A program made the position numbers and the translations under genes. DNA of 64,000 bases, taken from Microbacterium suwonense. GTDB taxonomy: Bacteria > Actinomycetota > Actinomycetes > Actinomycetales > Microbacteriaceae. Positions within the stretch are counted from its first letter, which is position 1. Each line of letters starts with the position of its first letter. Below are positions 48,488 to 56,328 of the stretch, piece by piece. Under the pieces are notes generated by a model. That model did not search any database. It was not told the DNA's origin and worked only from the letters and a program-made list of their open reading frames with translations. The stretch lies in the NCBI RefSeq assembly GCF_030296555.1, contig NZ_AP027728.1:1364001-1428000 (forward strand). The letters run 5' to 3'.

Positions 48488-48582
48488 CCTCACAGGCTAG
48501 TCCGCGACGCCGACATCGTCGCCTCGCACGACCGCTCCGAGAAAAGTCGTCCTGGCGGGAATGGCCCCGGTCCGGAGCGGGT

Positions 48583-48588
48583 TATGAT
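48583..48588 (+). promoter_or_regulatory. -10 box of the MFS gene
   Basis: TATGAT lies in a clear AT-rich patch about 113 bases before the MFS start, leaving a leader with two similar CATCCGCTT words. No strong -35 is seen. Confidence 0.5.
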
Positions 48589-48701
48589 GAACGGCTGACC
48601 TCTGCATCCGCTTTGGGCGGCTGCGTTCCAGCCGTGTTCTCGCATCCGCTTCCGGCGACCGCGAATCGTCACCCACACCGCGCCCCTCCCACAGGAGACA
48701 C

Positions 48702-50174
48702 ATGTCTGCCGTTCACACCGGATCCACGATCATTCCTGAGACGTCCGGCACCATCCCGCGCAGGGACATGGCCGTCATCTGGGTGCTGCTGACGGCGGCG
48801 TTCGTCGCCATCCTCAACGAGACGACGATGGGGATGGCGATCCCGCACCTGATCTCCGACCTGCACATCACGCCGATCGCGGCGCAGTGGGTCACCAGCG
48901 CGTTCATGCTCACGATGGCGGTCGTCATCCCGACCACCGGTTTCCTGCTGCGCCGCTTCACCACGCGGCAGATGTTCCTCAGCGCCCTGACGCTGTTCTC
49001 CGGCGGCACGCTGATCGCGGCGTTGGCGACCGGGTTCCCCATGCTTCTGGTCGCCCGGGTCGTGCAGGCCTCTGGCACGGCGATCATGATGCCGCTGCTG
49101 ATGACGACCGTGATGACCCTGGTGCCGCCCGCCTCCCGCGGGCGGATGATGGGGCGGGTCAGCGTGGTGATCTCACTGGCCCCGGCGATCGGGCCGACAA
49201 TGTCGGGCTTCCTGCTCGATCACTTCGGCTGGCGCGCGATCTTCGTCGTCGTGCTGCCGATCGCTCTGGTGGCGATGTTCATCGGATGGCGCTGGCTGAC
49301 CAACGTCGGCGAGACCATGCGCGCGCCGATCGACGCGCTCTCGATCGTGCTCTCGGCCTTCGGCTTCGGCGGGCTGGTCTATGGGCTGAGCCAGATCGGC
49401 GGACTCGGCAACGGCACCAGCTCGACGCCGCTGATCGTCGCCCTGGTCGTGGGCGTCGTCGGGCTCGGCCTGTTCCTGTGGCGCCAGGTCATCCTGCAGC
49501 GCAAGGACGACGCGCTGATGGATCTGCGCATCTTCCTCTCCAAGGACTTCTCGCTGGCGATGACGCAGATGTTCCTGCTGTCACTGGCGTTCTTCGGCAG
49601 CATCACCGTCATCCCGCTGTTCCTGCAGGATGGCCTCGGTCTGAAGGCGGTGGATGCCGGGCTCGTGGTCCTGCCCGGCGCGCTGGCCATGGGACTGCTG
49701 GGCCCGGTGATCGGGCGCATCTACGACAGCCACGGCACTCGAGTGCTGCTGATTCCCGGCTCGATCCTCGCGGCATCCATGCTGTGGGTGTTCACGACGC
49801 TCACCGTCGACAGCTCCGTCTGGCTGGTGCTCGCCGCGCAGACCCTGCTCTCGGTCGGACTCGCGCTGTCGTTCACGCCGCTGTTCACGGCCGCCCTGGC
49901 CTCGCTGAACCCGAAGTTCTACTCCTACGGCAGCGCGGTCATCGGCACGGTGCAGCAGGTGGCGGGCGCGGCCGGCATCGCGGTGATGATGGCGGTGTTC
50001 ACGGTGATCACGACGGCGGGTGGCGGCACTGAGGTGCCCACCGCGGTCGCCGCCGGCACTCGGACGTCGATCACGATCGGCGCGGTCATCGCGACGGTCA
50101 CGATCATCGGCGCGTTCCTGATCCGCAAGCCGGAGGATGCCGGAACCGAAGCACCCGCCCACGCGGGTCACTGA
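48702..50174 (+). CDS. MFS drug exporter, DHA2 (EmrB/QacA) type
   Basis: A 490-residue proton-driven multidrug exporter with about fourteen helices. Seen: motif C-like region SLAPAIGPTMSGFLLDHFGWRAIF and the motif A region FLLRRFTTRQMF. ATG at 48702 has AGGAGA six bases upstream. The leader of about 110 bases after TATGAT may carry regulation. It diverges from the ABC exporter, so two exporters share a control region. Substrate not predictable. Confidence 0.92.
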   Translation: MSAVHTGSTIIPETSGTIPRRDMAVIWVLLTAAFVAILNETTMGMAIPHLISDLHITPIAAQWVTSAFMLTMAVVIPTTGFLLRRFTTRQMFLSALTLFSGGTLIAALATGFPMLLVARVVQASGTAIMMPLLMTTVMTLVPPASRGRMMGRVSVVISLAPAIGPTMSGFLLDHFGWRAIFVVVLPIALVAMFIGWRWLTNVGETMRAPIDALSIVLSAFGFGGLVYGLSQIGGLGNGTSSTPLIVALVVGVVGLGLFLWRQVILQRKDDALMDLRIFLSKDFSLAMTQMFLLSLAFFGSITVIPLFLQDGLGLKAVDAGLVVLPGALAMGLLGPVIGRIYDSHGTRVLLIPGSILAASMLWVFTTLTVDSSVWLVLAAQTLLSVGLALSFTPLFTAALASLNPKFYSYGSAVIGTVQQVAGAAGIAVMMAVFTVITTAGGGTEVPTAVAAGTRTSITIGAVIATVTIIGAFLIRKPEDAGTEAPAHAGH

Positions 50175-50183
50175 CCCAGCGGC

Positions 50184-50227
50184 GCTCAGTCGGAGGAAGC
50201 GCTGCGCTCAGTCGGAGGAAGCGCTGC
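50184..50227. repeat. 22-bp exact tandem duplication over a stop codon
   Basis: Two exact adjacent 22-base copies (50184-50205 and 50206-50227), each containing CTCAGTCGGAGGAA. The minus-strand small gene's TGA lies in the inner copy, so the duplication created a second downstream stop. Confidence 0.9.
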
Positions 50228-50368
50228 GCGCAGCACCCGCCGAGGGCAGCGTGCAGTATCCGTCGACGCACACGCCCGCTGCGGCTTCGCCCTGCAGCAG
50301 CGCAGCGATGCGGGCGCGCTGAGCCCCTCACCGGGCGCCGGTGTCTCGGGAACCTTCTGATCGGCCAT
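50208..50368 (-). CDS. small hypothetical protein, probable one-base shift
   Basis: Reads MADQKVPETPAPGEGLSA in one frame and then, with one extra G in GCGCCCGC near 50318, ARIAALLQGEAAAGVCVDGYCTLPSAGAARSASSD to a TGA in the inner tandem copy: 53 residues. The second part looks protein-like (two Cys in GVCVDGYCTLP), whereas the unshifted continuation is Arg/Cys-rich and unlikely. No family recognised. It lies between the MFS and DUF6328 genes on the opposite strand. Confidence 0.5.
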
Positions 50369-50474
50369 CCCTCGATGGTACGCCGCTCTGGAGCGGCCGG
50401 CGCCGTTGTCGCCGCGGGTTCCGCGCGACTCTCCGTTCTTCCCATCCGGCGCGCCCGCGGGTACCGTTCCGGAG

Positions 50475-50948
50475 ATGGAAGCAGCGCAACGGCGACCGGG
50501 CGAGACGCCCTCAGAGCGCGCCGACCGCAACTGGAACGAGCTGATGCAGGAGCTGCGGGTCATGCAGACCGGCACGCAGATCCTCACCGGCTTTCTGCTG
50601 GCCGTCGCCTTCCAGCCGCGGTTCGAGCATCTGGACGATGTGCAGCGGACGCTGTACATCGTGCTGGTGCTGCTCGCGGCCACAGCGACGGTGCTCGCGC
50701 TCACACCTGTGGGACTGCACCGGATGCTGTTCCACCAGCACCGCAAGGTGGATCTTGTGCGGATGGCGAATCGTCTGGTGAAGGCGAACCTCGTGGTCAT
50801 CGGTGCGGTGACGGTCGGAGTGGTCGCGTTGATCCTCGATGTCACCGTCGACCGGCCGGTGGCGATCGTCGCGGTGTGCCTCGGCGTCGTCGTCATCCTG
50901 CTGCTGTGGGTGGCTCTTCCGCGGCACCTGCGGCGCGACGCGGACTGA
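50475..50948 (+). CDS. DUF6328 family four-helix membrane protein
   Basis: A 157-residue membrane protein with four helices (about residues 35-55, 63-82, 108-128, 132-152). The soluble start NWNELMQELRVMQTGTQIL and HRMLFHQHRKVDLVRMANR between helices match the family pattern I recall as DUF6328. Function unknown. TACCGT lies seven bases before ATG 50475, giving a leaderless start. Confidence 0.75.
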   Translation: MEAAQRRPGETPSERADRNWNELMQELRVMQTGTQILTGFLLAVAFQPRFEHLDDVQRTLYIVLVLLAATATVLALTPVGLHRMLFHQHRKVDLVRMANRLVKANLVVIGAVTVGVVALILDVTVDRPVAIVAVCLGVVVILLLWVALPRHLRRDAD

Positions 50949-51078
50949 CCGACCCGCCTCCGAGATGTGAAATCCCTCAGAGTCGCCGTGCTCAACTTGC
51001 ATGCGCGCAGCAGGTGCGGAATCGTGGCCCGGACACCGCGCTGGACGGTGCGGTGTCCGTGGCCGAAAGGAGAGCTGC

Positions 51079-51369
51079 ATGCTCACCCTGACCGAGAACG
51101 CCAACACGATCGCGGCGACCATCGTCGCACAGCAGAGCACGACGCCGGATGCGGGGCTGCGCATCCACTCGTCAGGAACGGAAGCGGAGCCGCGCTTCGC
51201 GGTGACCATCGCTCCCACTCCTGAGCCCGGAGATGAGGTCATCGGCGATGACGAGATCCGTGTCTTCCTGGAGCACGCCGCCGCCGAGTTGCTGAACGAC
51301 AAGGTGCTCGACGCCAGCGTCGACGAGCAGGGGGCGGTGTCGTTCACGCTGCTCCCCCAGCCGGTCTGA
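51079..51369 (+). CDS. HesB/IscA-like protein lacking cysteines
   Basis: A 96-residue protein with the size and strand pattern of HesB/IscA (LTLTENANTIAATIV, GLRIHSSGT, FLEHAAAELLNDKVLDAS) but with no cysteine at all, so the three metal-binding Cys of true IscA are missing. It cannot carry clusters in the usual way, and its role is unknown. ATG 51079 is fixed by AAGGAGAG six to eight bases upstream; the frame upstream to 51001 is not protein-like. A terminator hairpin follows. Confidence 0.78.
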   Translation: MLTLTENANTIAATIVAQQSTTPDAGLRIHSSGTEAEPRFAVTIAPTPEPGDEVIGDDEIRVFLEHAAAELLNDKVLDASVDEQGAVSFTLLPQPV

Positions 51370-51383
51370 CCGGCGGTGATCTG

Positions 51384-51418
51384 AAGGGCCGCCGTCTCTC
51401 CCTCGGACGGCGGCCCTT
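51384..51418. terminator. 13-bp hairpin terminator
   Basis: AAGGGCCGCCGTC (51384-51396) pairs perfectly with GACGGCGGCCCTT (51406-51418), 15 bases past the HesB-like stop and shared with the convergent TDT gene. Confidence 0.85.
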
Positions 51419-51458
51419 CGCATGCCAAGAACGGGCGGCCCTCAGGAGCAGTTGGCCG

Positions 51459-52550
51459 CTACGCCGCTGCGCTCGGCGCGGGCGCGCGCACCGACGACCA
51501 CAGCACGTTCAGCAGGCGCACCAGCATCCAGCAGAACACCGCCGCCCACACGACGAAGGCGACGGTCAGCGCCACCTGGCCCACCGCGCCGGCTGCGGGC
51601 AGCGCATCCGCCTCGCCCAGTGAGAGCGATGCGACGGCGAACATGCCCATCGGGAACACCATCGACCACAGCGTCGGAACGTAGCGCAGCGGCACGCGGT
51701 GCAGGGCGTGCCGCCAGACGCCGGCGCCGACCAGCAACGGGATCAGCCACAGGCAGAACACCCAGAAGACCACCACGGTGGCGGCGATCAGCGGCCGCAC
51801 GGCGTCGACGAGCGGCGTGCGCTCCATCTGCACGATGCCCGCTCCCGCCACTACGGCGATCGCCAGCGCCCCCATCGCCACCCAGTAGGCGGGGTCGAAC
51901 TGCTGCGGGGTGACTCCGAAGTGCACCACGCGCAGCAGCACGAGCATCGCCATCGCCGCGTACAGGATCACCCCGACCGACCAGGCGAGCACGGCCAGCA
52001 GTCCCACCCACGGGGCGAATTCGGCATCCACCTGTGGACGCAGCTGCGTCATTCCGATCGCCAGCGATTGGCTGGCCACCGCCCAGATGAACCAGGTGCC
52101 GTTGGCCTGGCCGAGGATCGTCTTGCCATCGCGGGTCATCAGCACCTGCCATGGCAGCACGTACCCGAACACGAACCAGATCAGCGCGGCGAACAGGAAC
52201 AGCGGGCCCGCCACGGCATGCATCCCGTCTTGGGCGAGACGCACCCCCAGCACGTCGGTGGCCGCGACCACCGTGAAATAGGCGAACGCGACCTCCGGGT
52301 CGCGCAGATCTGCGACGACGCGAGGCCAATGCGCGATCGCCCGCCAGAGGTACAGCACCCACAGGCCAAGGTACAGCGCGGCGGTGATCCACATCAGCAC
52401 TGCCGACAGCGCGTGGATGTCCGCAGCGTGCAGTCCGATGGAGACGATGCCGGTGCCCATCACGGCGGCGAAGTAGCCCGGCGCCAGGTGCGCGATCGAG
52501 TCGCGAACAGGTGACGACGATGCGATGCCGGCCTCCGCCGCTGTGCTCAT
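51459..52550 (-). CDS. TDT family channel/transporter (TehA/SLAC1 type)
   Basis: A 363-residue membrane protein with ten helices of the tellurite-resistance/dicarboxylate transporter family. The family start HLAPGYFAAVMGTGIVSIG is clear, and the later PMGMFAVASLSLG is typical. It probably passes small anions or dicarboxylates. ATG 52550 (STAAEAGIASS) is preferred over the longer frame from 52622. It stands alone and converges on the HesB-like gene across the 51384 hairpin. Confidence 0.88.
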   Translation of the reverse strand: MSTAAEAGIASSSPVRDSIAHLAPGYFAAVMGTGIVSIGLHAADIHALSAVLMWITAALYLGLWVLYLWRAIAHWPRVVADLRDPEVAFAYFTVVAATDVLGVRLAQDGMHAVAGPLFLFAALIWFVFGYVLPWQVLMTRDGKTILGQANGTWFIWAVASQSLAIGMTQLRPQVDAEFAPWVGLLAVLAWSVGVILYAAMAMLVLLRVVHFGVTPQQFDPAYWVAMGALAIAVVAGAGIVQMERTPLVDAVRPLIAATVVVFWVFCLWLIPLLVGAGVWRHALHRVPLRYVPTLWSMVFPMGMFAVASLSLGEADALPAAGAVGQVALTVAFVVWAAVFCWMLVRLLNVLWSSVRAPAPSAAA

Positions 52551-52670
52551 CGTCCGCTCGCATTCAGGTCGTCGCACGACGGCGATCGCCGTCCACTCCA
52601 GTATTCCGCATGCGTGTGCCACGCCACGTGCTTCGCGTACCCGGCTGCTCCGTGTCGAGTCGGAGCCGCG

Positions 52671-54497
52671 TCACGGGAGGTCGTCGTGGCGCGAGCGCAC
52701 CATGCGATCGAGATCTGCCATGACGAGGTCGCCGTGCACCGCGGAGCCGGTGGTGACCCCAGATGCGCTGGAGACGCTCACCATCGCCGTCAGCTGGCCG
52801 CCACTGCCCGCCACCCAGACTCCCGGCACCGCCGTCTCGCCGCGCGGATCGGCGGGGATCTGCGTGCCGAACGGCGTCTGCTCGGCGGTTCCTCCGATCG
52901 ATTCGAAGAGCCCGGTCCGAGCGTGGGTGTGAGGCGCCACGACGGCCGCGTCCATGTCGAAGCTCTCACCGCTTTCGAGCCGAACGGCGCGCATCTCCGC
53001 GCCCTCCACGACGAGTTTCTCGATGCGCCCGCGCACCACTGGTATGCCCGCTGCGGCAAGCATCGCCGACTGCTGCTCCGTAGGCTCTGGTGCCTCGTGC
53101 AGGAACAAGGTAACGCGGTTGCTGAGCTGACGGAACAGGATCGCCTGATGGATGCCGATCTCGTCACGGCAGACGACCCCGATGCGCTGGTCGCGAACCT
53201 CCCAGCCGTGGCAGAACGGGCAGTGCAGCACGGTCTTCCCCCATCCCTCGCGCACCCCGGGGATGTCGGGTAGCTCATCGACCAGGCCCGTGGCGAGGAT
53301 GATACGGCGGGCGCGGATGCGGGGTCTGTCGTCGCCCAACCGCAGGGTGAAATCATCGACCGTGCCGGACAGCCCGGTCGCGCGACCGGCGACGACCCGG
53401 ACGCCGTAGGACTCGGCCTCTGCGCGTCCCTTCGCGATCAGCTCGCGCGGAGAGATTCCCTCGTGACCCAGGAGGTTATGCACGCCGTCAGCGGATGCGT
53501 TGCGGGGTTGCCCCTCATCGATCATCACAACATCGCGCCGCGAACGGGCGAGGATGATCGCTGCTGCGAGCCCGGCATAGCTGCCGCCCACGACAGCGAC
53601 CTCCGCGTCGATGTCCGCCGGCTGATCGACGGTGCCCTCGGCCTGCGGCCGGGCCGCGACCCAGACGGTGCGAGCTGACCGGTACGAGACCGGGGACGCA
53701 CCGTCCCGGATCGAGACGAGGACCTCACCGAGGCTGGCCCGGTCTTCACCGGAGACATCGTCGGCGAGGTGATCACGGTGCGAGCGAACCTGATGCTCCA
53801 GATATCGAGCCCCGTCACTCGTGGAGGCATCCACGACGAGCTCTTGCTCACGCTGCTCCGATGGGACGAAGCCTGCGTCGGCGAGGAGCTCCGCCCAATC
53901 GGCGCCTGCGTACCCGGGCCCCGGCCGATCGTCCAGGATGCGCTCTCGCAGCCCGGCGCGTCCGCTTCCGAGATCGTCCGGGTCGAGGCTCGGGGCAGCC
54001 GCCAGTTCCGCCAGCACGAGCACCCCACCCGGGCGCAGCGCGGAGTATGCGCGACGCAGCGCCTTCGCGGGATTGTCGAGGTGATGCACAGACAGCGCGG
54101 CCCACACGAGGTCGGCACCGTCCGGGATCTCCACGGTCCAGTCGTCGTTCAGATCGACGCGGTGCGCATCCACCCGGTCCGCGACCTGGGCTGTCGTGGC
54201 GGCTGCTCGCACGCAGGCGAGCAGCTCGTCGGAGACGTCGAGGGCGTGCACGCGGGCCGTGGGGAAACGCTGGGCGAGCGCCACGGCATCCGCTCCGACG
54301 CCGGACCCGAGGTCGACGACGTGTGCGGGAGGCGTATCCAGTGCGGCCTGCGCGCGCTCGAGGCTCGAGTTCCTCAGTGAGGTGCTCAGTCGTGCTTCGA
54401 GCTCGAGGTGCTCGGCAAAGCCTGCGGGAAGGTCCTGCCACGGCGCCGGTGCGGCGTACTGTTCGGTGTGGGTCACGCGGACAACGCTAGGCGTCAT
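52671..54497 (-). CDS. fusion of SAM methyltransferase and thioredoxin reductase-like FAD oxidoreductase
   Basis: A 608-residue two-domain protein. Residues about 15-290 are a class I methyltransferase (VVDLGSGVGADAVALA, then HALDVSDE and WAALSVHHLDNPAKALRR). Residues about 300-600 are a thioredoxin reductase-like flavoenzyme: FAD motif VAVVGGSYAGLAAAI, NLLGHEGISP, LATGLVDELPDIPG and a redox pair in HCPFCHGWEVRD. A bifunctional protein of this kind is known in actinobacteria, but its substrate is not. Thiol oxidation plus S-methylation, as in gliotoxin or dithiolopyrrolone self-protection, is one speculative reading. ATG 54497 is used; it diverges from an XRE-cupin regulator 27 bases away. 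Confidence 0.87.
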   Translation of the reverse strand: MTPSVVRVTHTEQYAAPAPWQDLPAGFAEHLELEARLSTSLRNSSLERAQAALDTPPAHVVDLGSGVGADAVALAQRFPTARVHALDVSDELLACVRAAATTAQVADRVDAHRVDLNDDWTVEIPDGADLVWAALSVHHLDNPAKALRRAYSALRPGGVLVLAELAAAPSLDPDDLGSGRAGLRERILDDRPGPGYAGADWAELLADAGFVPSEQREQELVVDASTSDGARYLEHQVRSHRDHLADDVSGEDRASLGEVLVSIRDGASPVSYRSARTVWVAARPQAEGTVDQPADIDAEVAVVGGSYAGLAAAIILARSRRDVVMIDEGQPRNASADGVHNLLGHEGISPRELIAKGRAEAESYGVRVVAGRATGLSGTVDDFTLRLGDDRPRIRARRIILATGLVDELPDIPGVREGWGKTVLHCPFCHGWEVRDQRIGVVCRDEIGIHQAILFRQLSNRVTLFLHEAPEPTEQQSAMLAAAGIPVVRGRIEKLVVEGAEMRAVRLESGESFDMDAAVVAPHTHARTGLFESIGGTAEQTPFGTQIPADPRGETAVPGVWVAGSGGQLTAMVSVSSASGVTTGSAVHGDLVMADLDRMVRSRHDDLP

Positions 54498-54514
54498 TCT
54501 CTCTTTGCGCATAG

Positions 54515-54537
54515 CATCTTGCATATGTCGCAAGATG
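54515..54537. promoter_or_regulatory. operator palindrome over the regulator start codon
   Basis: CATCTTGC (54515-54522) and GCAAGATG (54530-54537) form a perfect inverted repeat around ATATGTC, which contains the ATG of the XRE-cupin gene. It lies 18 bases before the divergent fusion gene. A likely binding site for the regulator on both genes. Confidence 0.7.
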
Positions 54538-55097
54538 AGACGGAATCGATCGTCCGGCAGCGCATCCGCGGACTTCGCATCGCGCGAGGCTGGACGCTGG
54601 ACACCCTCGCCGCACGCTGCCATCTCTCGCCCTCGACCCTGAGTCGAATCGAGACAGGTCGCCAGCGAATGGTGCTGGAGCAGCTGGTCGCGATCGCGAA
54701 GGCGCTGGGAACATCGCTCGACCAGCTCGTCGAACCGGAGGGCGACGAGGACGTCGTCATCCGACCCGAACCCGAGTCCATCGGCGGTGCCACATTCTGG
54801 CTGCTGTCCCGCGAACGGGATCGTCGCGGGGTGACCATCGGCAAGATGCGCCTCACAGAGAATCATGACTCACCGGCGCCGCAGGTGCATCCGGGCTACG
54901 AGTGGTTCACGGTCCTCAGCGGTGCCATCCGCCTCACGCTGGGCACCAGGACAGTTCTGGTGCTACCGGGACAGGCAGTCGAATTCTCCACCATGACCCC
55001 GCATCTCCTCGAGGCATACCGTGGCCCCGCGGAGGTGCTCACCATCTTCGACCACGACGGCGAGCAAGCGCACCTTCCCGGCCATCGTCATCAATGA
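54525..55097 (+). CDS. XRE-cupin regulator
   Basis: A 190-residue transcription factor: helix-turn-helix at about 12-68 (LDTLAARCHLSPSTLSRIETGR) and a C-terminal cupin at about 110-185 (HPGYEWFTVLSGAIRLTLG, LPGQAVEFSTMTPH). The ATG at 54525 is inside a perfect palindrome, so autorepression is likely. Divergent from the methyltransferase-reductase fusion, which it most likely controls. Confidence 0.9.
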   Translation: MSQDETESIVRQRIRGLRIARGWTLDTLAARCHLSPSTLSRIETGRQRMVLEQLVAIAKALGTSLDQLVEPEGDEDVVIRPEPESIGGATFWLLSRERDRRGVTIGKMRLTENHDSPAPQVHPGYEWFTVLSGAIRLTLGTRTVLVLPGQAVEFSTMTPHLLEAYRGPAEVLTIFDHDGEQAHLPGHRHQ

Positions 55098-55168
55098 GGG
55101 GTTCACCGCAATGCTGCGCCCACACCTCACGGAAGTGCCGCGCGGCAGCGGATCCTCCCTACGAGGAG

Positions 55169-55193
55169 CATAATAAACACGGGAATACCCGTG
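55169..55193 (+). promoter_or_regulatory. promoter and operator of the DUF2249 pair
   Basis: CATAAT (55169-55174) is a good -10; CACGGG (55178-55183) and CCCGTG (55188-55193) form a perfect inverted repeat with an AATA spacer right over the expected start site, set in an unusually AT-rich patch. A repressor site is likely. Confidence 0.55.
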
Positions 55194-55200
55194 GTTAATC

Positions 55201-55470
55201 GTGAGGGGTGAAGACGTGGAACTCGAAGCAGGCGACGACGCGGCACTGGCCACGACGGTCGGCTTCCTGATCAAGGCGCTGCGGACGCTCGGCCACAGGG
55301 GCGACCCTGATGCGGCCAACCGACTGGCCGCGCAGACGTGGCTCGCTCTTCGCGATGTGCATCCCCGCCAGGCCGAGCGCCTCAACGGCGCCATGCACTA
55401 CCTGGTCCGGCTGCCACAGGGACCGGAATCCGAATACCGCAGTTCACCCACCAATCAGGAGGACAGATGA
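55201..55470 (+). CDS. small helical protein upstream of DUF2249
   Basis: An 89-residue mainly helical protein (AALATTVGFLIKALRTLGH, RLAAQTWLALRDVHPRQAERLNG). No family recognised; small proteins of this kind often accompany DUF2249 genes. GTG 55201 is used; GTG 55216 is equally possible. Its stop overlaps the next ATG (ATGA) and its last codons contain the ribosome site CAGGAGGA for that gene, so both are coexpressed. Confidence 0.65.
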   Translation: MRGEDVELEAGDDAALATTVGFLIKALRTLGHRGDPDAANRLAAQTWLALRDVHPRQAERLNGAMHYLVRLPQGPESEYRSSPTNQEDR

Positions 55471-55703
55471 GCAATGATCCGAAGCTCGACGTACGCAACG
55501 ATGTGCCGCAGCGCCGTCACGAGTTGATTCTGCAGAACTACCACGAGCTGGAAGCCGGCAAGGGATTCGAGCTGATCAATGATCACGACCCGAAACCGCT
55601 GTGGTACCAGTTCGACGCCGAGTTCAAGGGCCAGTTCACCTGGGACTACCTCGAGGAGGGACCCGAGGTGTGGCGCGTGCGGATCGGCAAGCCCGCCGCC
55701 TGA
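55467..55703 (+). CDS. DUF2249 protein
   Basis: A 78-residue DUF2249 domain: a TusA-like fold with LDVRNDVPQRRHELI, the family GFELINDHDPKPLWYQF (Asn-Asp-His-Asp-Pro) and GPEVWRVRI at the end. DUF2249 proteins occur with hemerythrin and nitric-oxide or denitrification genes, and a role in redox or NO stress has been proposed. CAGGAGGA stands five to six bases before the ATG. Controlled by the palindromic site at 55178. Confidence 0.85.
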   Translation: MSNDPKLDVRNDVPQRRHELILQNYHELEAGKGFELINDHDPKPLWYQFDAEFKGQFTWDYLEEGPEVWRVRIGKPAA

Positions 55704-55759
55704 TCCTCTTGCCCTGACCGGGCCGGGTCCCCTCAGCCGGGGCCGACCCGGCGGCTGAG

Positions 55760-56251
55760 TCATCTCGCGTACTTGGTCAGCAGCTCCGCGGAGAGGTGAC
55801 AGGAGTCCTCGGGGAATCGCGCGAGCCGGTCCTGGTGCTCCTCGGCACTTCGCACGTAGTTGCCCAGCGGCAGCACCTCCACGGCGACACGGTCCGCATC
55901 GCTTCTGCTGGCGATGAAGGCCCGCGCCCGCTCGAGGTGGGTGCGCTGTGTGGAATACACGCCGGTGCGGTACTTCTCCCCGACATCCGGGCCCTGTTCG
56001 TTGACGCTGTATGGATCGATGATCTCGAAGAGGTACGCCATCAGCTGTTCGACGCTCACGACCGCCGGGTCGAACCGTGTTCGCACGCATTCCGCGTAAC
56101 CGTCGTATTCGCCGTCGATGCGTGCACTGGTGCCGTTGGCTCTGCCCGCCTCGGTGAATGTCACCCCGGGAAGTGTCGCGACGAACGCCTGCACTCCCCA
56201 CAGGCACCCGCCAGCGAGATAGATCTCCTCGGACTCTCGCTCTGCATCCAC
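55760..56251 (-). CDS. msrA: peptide methionine sulfoxide reductase A
   Basis: A 163-residue MsrA that repairs S-methionine sulfoxide. The catalytic Cys is in LAGGCLWGVQ (family GCFW, here GCLW), with DGEYDGYAE and DPYSVNEQGPDVGEKYRTGVY as conserved downstream motifs. Length is normal. GTG 56251 is chosen because TACGAT is six bases upstream, a leaderless start. It is convergent with the DUF2249 pair and clustered with Dps and other stress genes. Confidence 0.92.
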   Translation of the reverse strand: MDAERESEEIYLAGGCLWGVQAFVATLPGVTFTEAGRANGTSARIDGEYDGYAECVRTRFDPAVVSVEQLMAYLFEIIDPYSVNEQGPDVGEKYRTGVYSTQRTHLERARAFIASRSDADRVAVEVLPLGNYVRSAEEHQDRLARFPEDSCHLSAELLTKYAR

Positions 56252-56328
56252 CTTCCGATCGTACGGCTGATGTCGGGGAGCGCCGAGGTCCGCACCTCGA
56301 TCGCGGAGCGCGTCCGTGCGGTGATGGC

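Noticed and set aside
45651..48500. A 949-residue plus-strand reading frame
   Set aside because: It is a glycosyltransferase that loses its frame at 46446 and then reads antisense to the ABC exporter; only 45651-46588 is a gene.
52671..54866. A 731-residue start for the methyltransferase-reductase fusion
   Set aside because: The extra N-terminus is antisense to the XRE-cupin gene and crosses its operator; ATG 54497 starts the methyltransferase domain cleanly.
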